In this document: positions 33,280-40,806 of the stretch, in pieces
How the letters are laid out: each line of letters begins with the position of its first letter
Position numbering within the stretch: position 1 is the first letter of the stretch
DNA from: Paractinoplanes rishiriensis
GTDB lineage: Bacteria > Actinomycetota > Actinomycetes > Mycobacteriales > Micromonosporaceae
Assembly: GCF_016862375.1 (NCBI RefSeq)
Contig: NZ_BOMV01000007.1
Location: 682,001-746,000 of the forward strand
Reading direction: 5' to 3'
DNA length: 64,000 nucleotides
Notes under the pieces: model-generated
Database searches by the model: none
What the model was told of the DNA's origin: nothing
Seen by the model: only the letters and a program-made list of their open reading frames with translations
Made by a program: the position numbers and the translations under genes

Positions 33280-34494
33280 CTATGGCCGCAGGATCGCCGC
33301 CAGCTGGATCAGGGCGTGGTCCAGCTCGTCCGCGGTGACCACCAGCGGCGGGGCCAGCCGGATGGTGGAGCCGTGGGTGTCCTTGGCCAGCACGCCCCGG
33401 TCGGCCAGGCGCTCGCACGCCTCGCGGCCGCTCATCAGGGCCGGGTCGATGTCGATGCCGGCCCACAAGCCGCGCCCGCGCACCGCGACCAGGCCCTGGC
33501 CGACCAGCGCGGTGAGCCCGTCGTGCAGCCGCTCGCCCAGCCGGGCCGAGCGGCGCTGGTACTCGCCGGTGGCCAGCAGCCGGACCACCTCGGTGCCGAC
33601 CGCGCAGGCCAGCGGGTTGCCGCCGAACGTCGAGCCGTGCTCGCCGGGACGCAGCACGCCCAGCACGGCCCGGTCCGCCGCGACCGCCGACACCGGCACG
33701 ATGCCGCCGCCCAGCGCCTTGCCGAGCACGTACATGTCGGGCACCACGCCCTCGTGCTCGATGGCGAAGGTGCGGCCGGTGCGGCCCAGCCCGGACTGGA
33801 TCTCGTCGGCCACGAACAGCACGTTGTGGTCGTCGCAGAGCGCCCGCACCCCGGCGAAGTAGCCCTCCGGCGGCACCAGCACGCCGGCCTCGCCCTGGAT
33901 CGGTTCCATCAGCACTGCCACCGTGTTCGGCGTGATCGCGTCGGCGAGCGCCGCCAGGTCGCCATAGGGCACAACCACAAAACCAGGGGTGTACGGGCCG
34001 AAGTCGGCACGCGCGTCGGGGTCGGTGGAGAAGCTGACGATCGTGGTGGTACGCCCGTGGAAGTTGTCGGCCGCCACGACGATCTCCGCGCGTTCGGCCT
34101 CCACGCCTTTGACCTGGTAACCCCACTTGCGGGTCACCTTGATCGCGGTCTCCACCGCCTCGGCGCCGGTGTTCATCGGCAGCACCAGGTCTTTGCCGCA
34201 GAGCTCGGCGAGCTCGCGGCAGAACGTCGCGAACTGGTCGTGCACGAACGCCCGGCTGGTCAGGGTCACCCGGTCGAGCTGGGCGTGCGCCGCGGCGATC
34301 AGGCCCGGGTGCCGGTGGCCGAAGTTCAGCGCCGAGTAGCCGGCCAGGAAGTCCAGGTAGCGGCGGCCGTCGATGTCGACCACCCAGGAGCCCTCGCCCT
34401 CGGCGATCACCACCGGCAGCGGGTGGTAGTTGTGCGCGGTCCACCGCTCGGCGTCCGCGAGCGCTCCGGACGTGCGCATGTCGACGCTGGTCAT
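33280..34494 (-). CDS. rocD: Ornithine aminotransferase
   Basis: This 404-residue PLP enzyme of class III has the PLP Lys in MYVLGKALGGG, the DEIQSGLGRTG motif, NTGAEAVETAIKVTRKWGY and TFGGNPLACAVG. The opening AHNYHPLPVVIAEGEG is typical of ornithine aminotransferases, which turn ornithine plus 2-oxoglutarate into glutamate semialdehyde and glutamate. The ATG has GGAGG 7 nt upstream and overlaps the stop of the dimethylargininase-like gene (ATGA). Together they suggest arginine or methylarginine breakdown to glutamate. Confidence 0.94.
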   Translation of the reverse strand: MTSVDMRTSGALADAERWTAHNYHPLPVVIAEGEGSWVVDIDGRRYLDFLAGYSALNFGHRHPGLIAAAHAQLDRVTLTSRAFVHDQFATFCRELAELCGKDLVLPMNTGAEAVETAIKVTRKWGYQVKGVEAERAEIVVAADNFHGRTTTIVSFSTDPDARADFGPYTPGFVVVPYGDLAALADAITPNTVAVLMEPIQGEAGVLVPPEGYFAGVRALCDDHNVLFVADEIQSGLGRTGRTFAIEHEGVVPDMYVLGKALGGGIVPVSAVAADRAVLGVLRPGEHGSTFGGNPLACAVGTEVVRLLATGEYQRRSARLGERLHDGLTALVGQGLVAVRGRGLWAGIDIDPALMSGREACERLADRGVLAKDTHGSTIRLAPPLVVTADELDHALIQLAAILRP

Positions 34495-35297
34495 GGTCGT
34501 ACCTCCAACGTGCAGCACTTGGGTCCCCCGCCGGCCTTGCGGAGCTCGGAGACGTCGACCCCGACGGTCTGGTAGCCGGCCTCGCGCAGTGCGGCGGCCA
34601 GATGGGTGGCCTGCACCGGCAGCACCACGGTACGGCCGTCGCTGACCGCGTTGAGGCCTAACACCGCAGCGTCCGCCCGATCGGCGAGGACGGCGTGCGG
34701 ATACAGCTGGCGGAGCACCGCCTGCGAGCCCGGCGAGAACGCCTCGGGCAGGTACGCGACGTTGGTGTCGTCCAGCACGCAGAGCGCGGTGTCCAGGTGG
34801 TAGTACGCCGGATCGACCAGCTGGAGCGTGATCACCGGCCGCTGGAGCGCCTCCTGGGTCTCGGCGTGCGCGGCGTGCGCGGTGCGGAACCCGGTGCCGG
34901 CCAGCATGATGTCACCGGCCAGCAGCAGGTCGCCCTCGCCCTCGTTGGTGTGCTTGGGCATGCTCACCGGGTAACCCCGCTCGGTGAACCAGGCGGCGTA
35001 CGCCGGGGCCTCGTCGGCCCGCTCGGCGTCGCGGAACTGCACCCCCAGCACCCGGCCGTCGACCATGGTGGCGCCGTTCGCGGCGAAGACCATGTCGGGC
35101 AGTCCGGGCAGCGGCTCGATCAGCTCGACGGTGTGGCCCAGGTCGAGGTAGGTCTGCCGGAGCGTCTCCCACTGGGAGATGGCGAGCGCGTTGTCGTAGG
35201 GAGCCGTGGGATCCATCCACGGGTTGATCCGGTACGTGACCGCGAAATGGGTGGGGCGGCACATCAAATATCGGCGCGGCGTCGCGGAGAACGTCAT
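34491..35297 (-). CDS. ddaH: Dimethylargininase / amidinotransferase-fold hydrolase
   Basis: This 268-residue protein of the guanidine-modifying superfamily starts MTFSATPRRYLMCRPTHFAVTYRINPWMDP. The catalytic triad regions are PDMVFAANGA, YYHLDTALCVLDD (His) and GPKCCTLEVRP (Cys near the C-terminus). Such enzymes hydrolyse dimethylarginine or arginine to citrulline; close relatives next to rocD are usually annotated dimethylargininase. The ATG at 35297 follows a TANNNT box at 7 nt, suggesting a leaderless mRNA. It is coupled to rocD by ATGA. Confidence 0.88.
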   Translation of the reverse strand: MTFSATPRRYLMCRPTHFAVTYRINPWMDPTAPYDNALAISQWETLRQTYLDLGHTVELIEPLPGLPDMVFAANGATMVDGRVLGVQFRDAERADEAPAYAAWFTERGYPVSMPKHTNEGEGDLLLAGDIMLAGTGFRTAHAAHAETQEALQRPVITLQLVDPAYYHLDTALCVLDDTNVAYLPEAFSPGSQAVLRQLYPHAVLADRADAAVLGLNAVSDGRTVVLPVQATHLAAALREAGYQTVGVDVSELRKAGGGPKCCTLEVRP

Positions 35298-35304
35298 GCC
35301 AGCA

Positions 35305-35310
35305 ACGCTA
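35305..35310 (-). promoter_or_regulatory. Putative -10 box for the ddaH-rocD operon
   Basis: On the minus strand TAGCGT lies 7 nt before the ATG of ddaH, with no ribosome binding site between. This fits a leaderless transcript. Confidence 0.42.
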
Positions 35311-35405
35311 GGCGCGGCTTCCGCAAGCACCCATGGTTCAACCGTGCGCGCCGCGTTCGATCCTTGCGTTGTCTGCGCAGGTCACGGCGATTCGTTGCAC
35401 ACGAC

Positions 35406-35443
35406 CGTCCGGGGGTGGCTCGACGCTGAGCCACCCCCGGACG
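35406..35443 (-). terminator. Perfect 16-bp hairpin
   Basis: The arms at 35406-35421 and 35428-35443 (outer end CGTCCGG, inner end GGCTC) are fully complementary around a 6-nt loop. It follows the DUF4190-like gene on the minus strand by about 110 bp and precedes the ddaH promoter. It probably separates the two transcripts; there is no U-tract. Confidence 0.6.
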
Positions 35444-35554
35444 AGGTCATGCGATCCGGCGCACCGCCGGAGAGTTTCGGGGCGGGACAACCCTGGAGCC
35501 GCCCCGGTTCCGTTTTGTGTCCGGCGCATCGCCGGGCACGAATACGATCTACCC

Positions 35555-36154
35555 TCAGAAACGGTCCACAAACTGTGTATCAAGCCACTCACGCAGGTTG
35601 TTTACCGGCTGCACGTCGGTGCCGAGCCAGTACAGCGAACCGGTCAGCGCGAGCACGCCCAGCACGATGGCGCCGAGCGAGACGACCATGCCGATCAGGG
35701 CGTCGGACTTGCCGGCCACGTGCCGCTTGCCGGTGGCGTGGATGCCGCTCAGCGACAGGATCAGCGCCACCACGGCCACCCCGATGCCGTAGCCGAGCAG
35801 CGGCCCGGACAGCACCAGCAGGATCGAGACGACGGCCAGGATCAGGCCGAGGGTCGCGAGCAGGCTGGCCCGCGGCTTGGGCCCGGCGGCGGCCGGGGTG
35901 CGATCGGTGACCACGGTCTTGCCAGAGTCGGCCCGGCCGGTGTCCGTCTTGTCGGTATCGGCCACCGCGCGGGGCGGCGGGGGCGGCAGTGGCCGCTCGG
36001 TCGCCGTGGGCGCCGGGCGGACCTCGGTGGTGTCGTCGCGGTCGTGCCTCGGGCGCACGGGCGCGGTGTTGGTCGCCGTGGCGGTGCCCGTGGCCGGGCG
36101 TTCCGCCTCCGCGGTTGCGGGCTCGGTCTGGCGGGAGAACGTCGGGATTCTCAC
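35555..36154 (-). CDS. DUF4190-like membrane protein with disordered N-terminus
   Basis: This 199-residue protein starts at a GTG 7 nt after AGGAGG. Residues 1-95 are rich in Thr, Pro, Ala and Arg and look disordered (PPPPPRAVADTDKTDTG). The rest has three hydrophobic segments: ASLLATLGLILAVVSILLVL, LGYGIGVAVVALILSLSGIH and ALIGMVVSLGAIVLGVLALT. The GIHATGKRHVAGK loop fits DUF4190-type proteins of Gram-positives. No enzymatic motif is seen. A strong hairpin lies downstream. Confidence 0.72.
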   Translation of the reverse strand: MRIPTFSRQTEPATAEAERPATGTATATNTAPVRPRHDRDDTTEVRPAPTATERPLPPPPPRAVADTDKTDTGRADSGKTVVTDRTPAAAGPKPRASLLATLGLILAVVSILLVLSGPLLGYGIGVAVVALILSLSGIHATGKRHVAGKSDALIGMVVSLGAIVLGVLALTGSLYWLGTDVQPVNNLREWLDTQFVDRF

Positions 36155-36272
36155 GTCAGCACCTCCTTGACGATTGGGGGATGCCACCGGCTATACCCCG
36201 ATCGCCCGCCCCGCACACAACGGGGCACACGGCCGACGCCGGGTGCCCCGAGAGCGGGAGGTCGAAACCGGA

Positions 36273-36875
36273 TCAGCCCGGCAGCGCCGGCACGTCGCTG
36301 ACCCGGTGGATGACGTGGTCGACGATGCCGTACTCGCGGGCCTGCTCGGCGGTGAACCAGCGGTCCCGGTCGGCGTCCCGCTCAATCTCCTCGGCGGTGT
36401 GCCCGGTGTGGTAGGCGATCCGCTCGTTCATCACGTGCTTGACGTGCAGCATGCTCTCGGCCTGGATCGCGATGTCGGCCGCGGTGCCGCCGATGCCGCC
36501 GGACAGCTGGTGCATCATCACCCGGGCGTGCGGCAGCGCATACCGCTTGCCGGGCGCGCCGGCGCAGAGCAGGAACTGCCCCATCGAGGCGGCCATCCCG
36601 AGCGCGATGGTGGCCACGTCGTTCTTGATGTACTGCATCGTGTCGTACACCGCCATGCCGGCGCTGATCGAGCCGCCCGGCGAGTTGATGTAGAGGGCGA
36701 TGTCCCGTTGGCTGTCGTTCGACGCCAGCAGCAGCATCTGGGCACAGATCCGGTTGGTGACCTCGTCGTTCACCTCACTGCCGAGAAAGATGATGCGTTC
36801 CCGCAGCAGCCGCTCGAAGACCTGGTCGTCGAACGAGGCACCGTTGCTGCGCATCGTCAGCTCATCAACACTCAT
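36273..36875 (-). CDS. clpP: ATP-dependent Clp protease proteolytic subunit
   Basis: This 200-residue protein has the full ClpP triad: Ser in [11 protein letters not shown], His in [12 protein letters not shown] and Asp in [31 protein letters not shown] and [21 protein letters not shown] are typical. It stands alone, without a neighbouring clpP, clpX or tig, whereas the main actinobacterial pair is usually clpP1-clpP2-clpX. It is therefore probably an accessory paralogue with a special role or assembly partner. The Met at 36875 follows AGGAAAG; a longer start at 36899 is possible. Confidence 0.93.
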   Translation of the reverse strand: MSVDELTMRSNGASFDDQVFERLLRERIIFLGSEVNDEVTNRICAQMLLLASNDSQRDIALYINSPGGSISAGMAVYDTMQYIKNDVATIALGMAASMGQFLLCAGAPGKRYALPHARVMMHQLSGGIGGTAADIAIQAESMLHVKHVMNERIAYHTGHTAEEIERDADRDRWFTAEQAREYGIVDHVIHRVSDVPALPG

Positions 36876-37213
36876 GTCCCCAGCTTTCCTCAGACCCACC
36901 CGCCGAGCTTAGCGATTCCCCTGTGGGCGAATCAGCTGTGGGCATAACCGCTCGTTGCGAAGGTGACCGCCGTGGCGGTGAAGGCGAGCTAGCCAGTGAT
37001 GGTGTCCACCGTGAACCGCCCGCTGCCGTCGCCCGCGCCGTGGAGCTCAAGGCCGTGGAAAGTTTCCACCTCGTCGGGGGTCCCACGACGCGGCTAACGG
37101 GCTCACGCCGTCCTGCTCGTCCTGGGCGGAACAACCCACGCACCGACGATCGCATGGCACCCACCCTAGGTACGGATCTGCCCGGAACGGCCCGGCCGTG
37201 ACATCATCGCGCG
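36876..37213. other. Gene-free interval, 338 bp
   Basis: This separates divergent clpP and the beta-lactamase-like gene. Short open frames on both strands lack ribosome sites and credible composition. The one clear element is a perfect odd palindrome at 37055-37069, GTGGAAA-G-TTTCCAC, about 145 bp before the beta-lactamase-like start, possibly a regulator site. No RNA gene is recognised. Confidence 0.5.
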
Positions 37214-38575
37214 GTGAATCTCCCGCGCCGCGCGGTCCTGAGCACCGGACTCGCCGCCACCGCCGCCCTGCTCACCGGCTGCAACCGCGGCTCGGCCACG
37301 GACGCGGCGCCCACCTGGGCCGAGCCGGTCACCACCGGGCAGCCGCTGGACGCGCCGAGCGGCGCCGCCCGGTCGGTGCAGCCGTCCGCGCCGGGTTCGG
37401 CGGGTGCCGGTCCGGCCTCGGCCGCCGCGGCGCCGGCGGGCAATGCGCCGTACGCCGTCAAGCTCCAGAGCACGCTGACCAAGTATCTGAAGCCGACCGG
37501 CGACAACCCCAGACATCCGGGGTACGCGGGCGCGGTCGCGCTGGTGCTTCAGGACGGCGAGACGCAGTTCAGCGCCGCGGTCGGGCACGCGCTGCGGTAC
37601 CAAGCTGGTCCGGTCGACCTGCCGGCCGCCAAGCGCGTCGCCATGCGGACCAACTCGATCTTCGACCTGGCCTCGATCACCAAGGTGTACACCACCATCC
37701 TCACGCTCCAGCTGCTCGACCAGGGCAAGATCGAGCTCGGCGCGCCGGTGCAGCGGTACCTGCCCGACTTCACCGGCACCGGCAAAGGCAAGATCACCGT
37801 CGAGATGCTGCTGGCGCACACCAGCGCGCTGCCGGTCGGCGCCAAGGTCACCGGACTCGCCAGCAACACCGCGCGCTGGCAGTCCGTGTTGAGCACCAAG
37901 CTGATCAGCGGCGGCGTGCCGGGCACCACGTTCCGCTACTCGAGCGTCGGTCTCATGGTGCTCGGCCGGCTGGTCGAAAAGCTCACCGGCAAGACGCTCG
38001 ACAAGGCGCTGCGGGACAACATCACCACCCCGCTCGGGCTCAAGGACACCGGCTTCCAGCCGCTCAACTGGGTCGGTGACAAGCAGCGCCTGGTGGCCAC
38101 CGACGCGCGCACCTCACGCGGTCTGCTGCGCGGCACCGTGCACGACGACGTCTGCAACGTCCTCGGCGGCGTGGCCGGCCACGCCGGCGTCTTCGCCAGC
38201 GCGGCCGACGTCGCGGTGGTCGGCCAGATGCTGCTCAACGGCGGCACCTACAACGGCCGGCGGATCCTTTCCGCGGCCACGGTCAACAAGATGCTGACCA
38301 ACGTCAACAAGGGCAAGCCGGCCATCGACTCCGAGCGGCCGGGCCGCTCGGCCGACCACGGCCTGGGTGTCGAGATGAACCAGTCCTGGTTCATGGGCCG
38401 GCTGGCGGCTGCCACCAGCTTCGGGCACACCGGGTTCAGCGGTACGTCGTTGCTGGTCGTACCGTCCCGGCGGCAGGTCGTGGTGCTGCTCACCAACCGG
38501 GCCCACCCGAACTGGTCCTGGTCCGATCCCGACACCCACCGCAAGGCCGTGCACAACGTCATCGCGGCCGGCTGA
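37214..38575 (+). CDS. Class C beta-lactamase-like serine hydrolase, exported lipoprotein
   Basis: This 453-residue protein begins at a GTG with MNLPRRAVLSTGLAATAALLTGC. A twin-Arg pair precedes the hydrophobic stretch and the lipobox is LTGC, suggesting Tat-exported lipoprotein sorting. An Ala/Pro-rich spacer leads to a beta-lactamase/DD-peptidase fold (about 90-450): SxxK as SITK in FDLASITKVYTT, YxN-like RYSSVG, and HTG as FGHTGFSG. The Ser in the YxN position and general sequence favour an esterase or D-aminopeptidase over a true beta-lactamase. The substrate is unknown. Confidence 0.86.
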   Translation: MNLPRRAVLSTGLAATAALLTGCNRGSATDAAPTWAEPVTTGQPLDAPSGAARSVQPSAPGSAGAGPASAAAAPAGNAPYAVKLQSTLTKYLKPTGDNPRHPGYAGAVALVLQDGETQFSAAVGHALRYQAGPVDLPAAKRVAMRTNSIFDLASITKVYTTILTLQLLDQGKIELGAPVQRYLPDFTGTGKGKITVEMLLAHTSALPVGAKVTGLASNTARWQSVLSTKLISGGVPGTTFRYSSVGLMVLGRLVEKLTGKTLDKALRDNITTPLGLKDTGFQPLNWVGDKQRLVATDARTSRGLLRGTVHDDVCNVLGGVAGHAGVFASAADVAVVGQMLLNGGTYNGRRILSAATVNKMLTNVNKGKPAIDSERPGRSADHGLGVEMNQSWFMGRLAAATSFGHTGFSGTSLLVVPSRRQVVVLLTNRAHPNWSWSDPDTHRKAVHNVIAAG

Positions 38576-38581
38576 GCGGCG

Positions 38582-39979
38582 TCACGGCAGCGACTTCAGG
38601 TACCTCCCGTTGGTGTTCTGGAACTCCCAGCCGTAGAACCGGTCCCAGTTGATGCTCCACGTCATCAGCCCGCGGAAGTTCGGGTTGGTGCCGCCGCGCA
38701 GCGTGTACGAACCGCAGTTGCTGCCGTTGACCAGGCAGCCGACCGCCTGCTGCACCGCCGCCGGCGCCACGTGGCCGTTGCCGGCGCTGACCGAGCTGGG
38801 CGCGCCGAACGCGACCTGGTCCTCGCGCAGTGCCGGGAAGACGTTCGCGGTGTTGCCGGCCACCGGGAAGCCGGCCAGCAGCATGTCGGTCATCGCGATG
38901 TGGAAGTCGGCGCCGCCCATCGAGTGGTACTGGTTGTCCAGCCCCATGATCGAACCCGAGTTGTAGTCCTGCACGTGCAGGACCGTGAGGATGTCGCGCA
39001 GCGCGTGGATCACCGGCAGGTACGAGCCGGCCCGCGGGTCCTGGCCGCCCCACGGCCCGGAACCGTAGTACTGGTAACCCAGTTGGACGAAGAACGTCTC
39101 GGGCGCCATGGTCAGCACGAAGTTCGCGCCGTACCGGGCCTTGAGGCTGCGGACCGCGCTGATCAGGTTGACGATCACCGGGGTGGTCGGGTTCTTGAAG
39201 TCGGTGTCGCCGGTGTTCAGCGACAGCGAATGGCCCTCGAAGTCGATGTCGACGCCGTCCAGGCCGTACTTGTCGATGATGGCGCTCACCGAGCGGACGA
39301 ACGCGTCCCGGGCCGCCGTTGTCGTCAGCTGCACCTGGCCGTTCGCGCCGCCGATGGACAGCAGCACCTTCTTGCCGGCCGCGCGCTTGGCCCGGATCGC
39401 GGCGATGAACTGGGCCTCGGTCTCCACCCCGGGGCACTCGGCCGCCGGGCATAGCGCGAACCGGATGTCGCCCGAGGTGGCCGTGGTCGGCTCGCCGAAG
39501 GCCAGGTTGACGATGTCCCAGTCGGCCGGCACGTCGGCCATCCGCAGATAGCCGGAGCCGTTGGCGAAGCTGGCGTGCAGGTAGCCGATCAGGGCCCGCT
39601 TGGGAATCCCGCTGACCGGCGGCTGGCTGGTCGGCGGCGTGGTGGGAGCCGTTGTCGGCGGTGTGGTGGGCGGCGTCGTCGGGGGTGTGGTCGGCGGCGT
39701 TGTCGGTGGTGTGGTGGGTGTCGTGCCGCCCTCGCAGGCGCCCTTGTCGGCCCACACGTCCCACTGGCCGCTGTGCGTGGCCGGTGACTCGTTCTGGGTC
39801 CACCACTTGGCGGTGTAGTTGCGGCCGTTCTGCGAGGCCGAGTTGCCGCCCACGTAGACGGCGGTGGCACTCCAGGCCGGTGCGCAGGCCACGGCCGCAC
39901 CCGCCGAGGAGGCAACGTAGACAGTCGAACCGGCGGCGGCCAGGACCGCGGCCACGGCGAAGATCATCGATCGGCGCAT
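38582..39979 (-). CDS. Secreted GH18 chitinase with N-terminal CBM5/12
   Basis: This 465-residue protein has a signal peptide (about 1-28), CBM5/12 (about 31-83), a long TPP linker and a GH18 domain with active-site DGVDIDFE (Asp241 to Glu248), LLSIGGANG and MTWSINWD. The ATG at 39979 is chosen; a TTG two codons earlier is possible. The CBM coding region shares 118 identical bases with the chitinase at 17999-19246, while the catalytic domains differ clearly. The promoter has the same conserved element as that gene, and its -10 lies so close to the ATG that the mRNA may be leaderless. Confidence 0.94.
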   Translation of the reverse strand: MRRSMIFAVAAVLAAAGSTVYVASSAGAAVACAPAWSATAVYVGGNSASQNGRNYTAKWWTQNESPATHSGQWDVWADKGACEGGTTPTTPPTTPPTTPPTTPPTTPPTTAPTTPPTSQPPVSGIPKRALIGYLHASFANGSGYLRMADVPADWDIVNLAFGEPTTATSGDIRFALCPAAECPGVETEAQFIAAIRAKRAAGKKVLLSIGGANGQVQLTTTAARDAFVRSVSAIIDKYGLDGVDIDFEGHSLSLNTGDTDFKNPTTPVIVNLISAVRSLKARYGANFVLTMAPETFFVQLGYQYYGSGPWGGQDPRAGSYLPVIHALRDILTVLHVQDYNSGSIMGLDNQYHSMGGADFHIAMTDMLLAGFPVAGNTANVFPALREDQVAFGAPSSVSAGNGHVAPAAVQQAVGCLVNGSNCGSYTLRGGTNPNFRGLMTWSINWDRFYGWEFQNTNGRYLKSLP

Positions 39980-39988
39980 GGCCAATTA

Positions 39989-40023
39989 TTAGGACTGTTA
40001 ACTGCAGTTGTAAAGAGTCCTAA
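39989..40023 (-). promoter_or_regulatory. Chitinase promoter with shared element and nested inverted repeats
   Basis: CTCTTTA (40017-40011), 9 nt and TTAACAGTCCTAA (40001-39989) repeat the arrangement at 19285-19313. Here TTAGGACT (39989-39996) and AGTCCTAA (40016-40023) also form a perfect 8-bp inverted repeat. AACTGCAGTT (40000-40009) is a 10-bp palindrome between them. A -35-like TTTACA and a -10-like TAATAA are 17 nt apart. It overlaps the stop of the EF-hand gene. Confidence 0.62.
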
Positions 40024-40541
40024 CTGTCGGCCGTCCACTCGGCCCGGTCGAGGTAGCCGTCGCCGTCGTCGTCGTACATCCGCTTCTCGAAGAAGCCGTC
40101 GTGGTTCTTGTCGTAGACGGCGAAGTCGACCCGGTTGTCGAGGTCAGTGTCATGTCCGACAAAGTCGGCCTTACCGTCCCGGTTGAGGTCGACGTGGATC
40201 TCGGCGCCGCCCTTGCCGTCCCCGCGGTAGGTCGCCTTGTCGAGAGTGCCGTCGCCGTCCGCGTCCACCCGGTTGCGGTAGCCCGCCGGCGGCATCATGG
40301 CGGCCACGTCGCGCACCGCGCCGGCCACCTCCTCGCCGGTCGACGGCGCGTCGCCCATCCGGGTCACCGGGGGCAGCCCGTCGAGGTCGGGCCGGTCGCC
40401 CATGCCGCTGTGTGCCGTGCCGCCGGCGCGACCGCCCGCCGGCTCACCGGTCAGCGCGCGCGCCGCCCGGTCGGCCGCCATGCCGGCGGCCGTGCCGAAC
40501 TCCGACCACATGCCGAGGTCGTCGCCGTCCTGTTGGGTCAT
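40020..40541 (-). CDS. EF-hand-type calcium-binding protein
   Basis: This 173-residue soluble protein has no signal peptide. Its N-terminal 90 residues are Gly/Ala-rich and include an RAARALTGEP helix. The C-terminal half holds repeated DxDxDG loops: DADGDGTLDKATY, DLNRDGKADFV, DTDLDNRVDFAVY, DKNHDGFFEKRMY and DDDGDGYLDRAEW. Their regular 10-16-residue spacing resembles EF-hand or dockerin-like calcium sites. The partner is unknown. Its stop lies in the promoter of the third chitinase, and 18 bp separate its start from the zinc-ribbon gene. Confidence 0.78.
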   Translation of the reverse strand: MTQQDGDDLGMWSEFGTAAGMAADRAARALTGEPAGGRAGGTAHSGMGDRPDLDGLPPVTRMGDAPSTGEEVAGAVRDVAAMMPPAGYRNRVDADGDGTLDKATYRGDGKGGAEIHVDLNRDGKADFVGHDTDLDNRVDFAVYDKNHDGFFEKRMYDDDGDGYLDRAEWTADS

Positions 40542-40559
40542 GCCTAGACGGTACGGCGC

Positions 40560-40775
40560 TCAGTCCAATTCCGGCATCGCCACCGGGTGTGGTCGTGGCC
40601 GGCAGGTGCCGCACTGCACCGCGTCGTCCACCACCAGCGCCTCGGCCCGCTGCCGGGTCTCCGACCGGTTGACCTGCAACAGGTACGGCCCGAAGCGGGC
40701 GTGCTCGGCGCACACCCCGCGGCCGCAGAACCGGCACGTGGCACGCGCCGGGTCGTCGCAGAACCAGCATCGCAT
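40560..40775 (-). CDS. Small zinc-ribbon protein, DUF2180-like
   Basis: This 71-residue protein begins MRCWFCDDPARATCRFCGRG, with AGGGGAG 5 nt before the ATG. Cysteines are arranged as C-x2-C, C-x2-C, C-x2-H and, near the end, CGTC, enough for two zinc sites. The layout resembles DUF2180 proteins of actinobacteria. The central segment (PYLLQVNRSETRQRAEALVVDDAV) has no further motif. It lies between the EF-hand gene and the giant membrane protein on the same strand, 31 bp from the latter, so these may form one operon. Confidence 0.7.
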   Translation of the reverse strand: MRCWFCDDPARATCRFCGRGVCAEHARFGPYLLQVNRSETRQRAEALVVDDAVQCGTCRPRPHPVAMPELD

Positions 40776-40806
40776 GGACTCTCCCCTCGCCTGGGAACGA
40801 AAGTAC

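Noticed and set aside
36865..37201. Small open frames on both strands in the clpP/beta-lactamase-like gap
   Set aside because: They lack ribosome binding sites or leaderless boxes and have unnatural Ser/Arg/Pro-rich composition.
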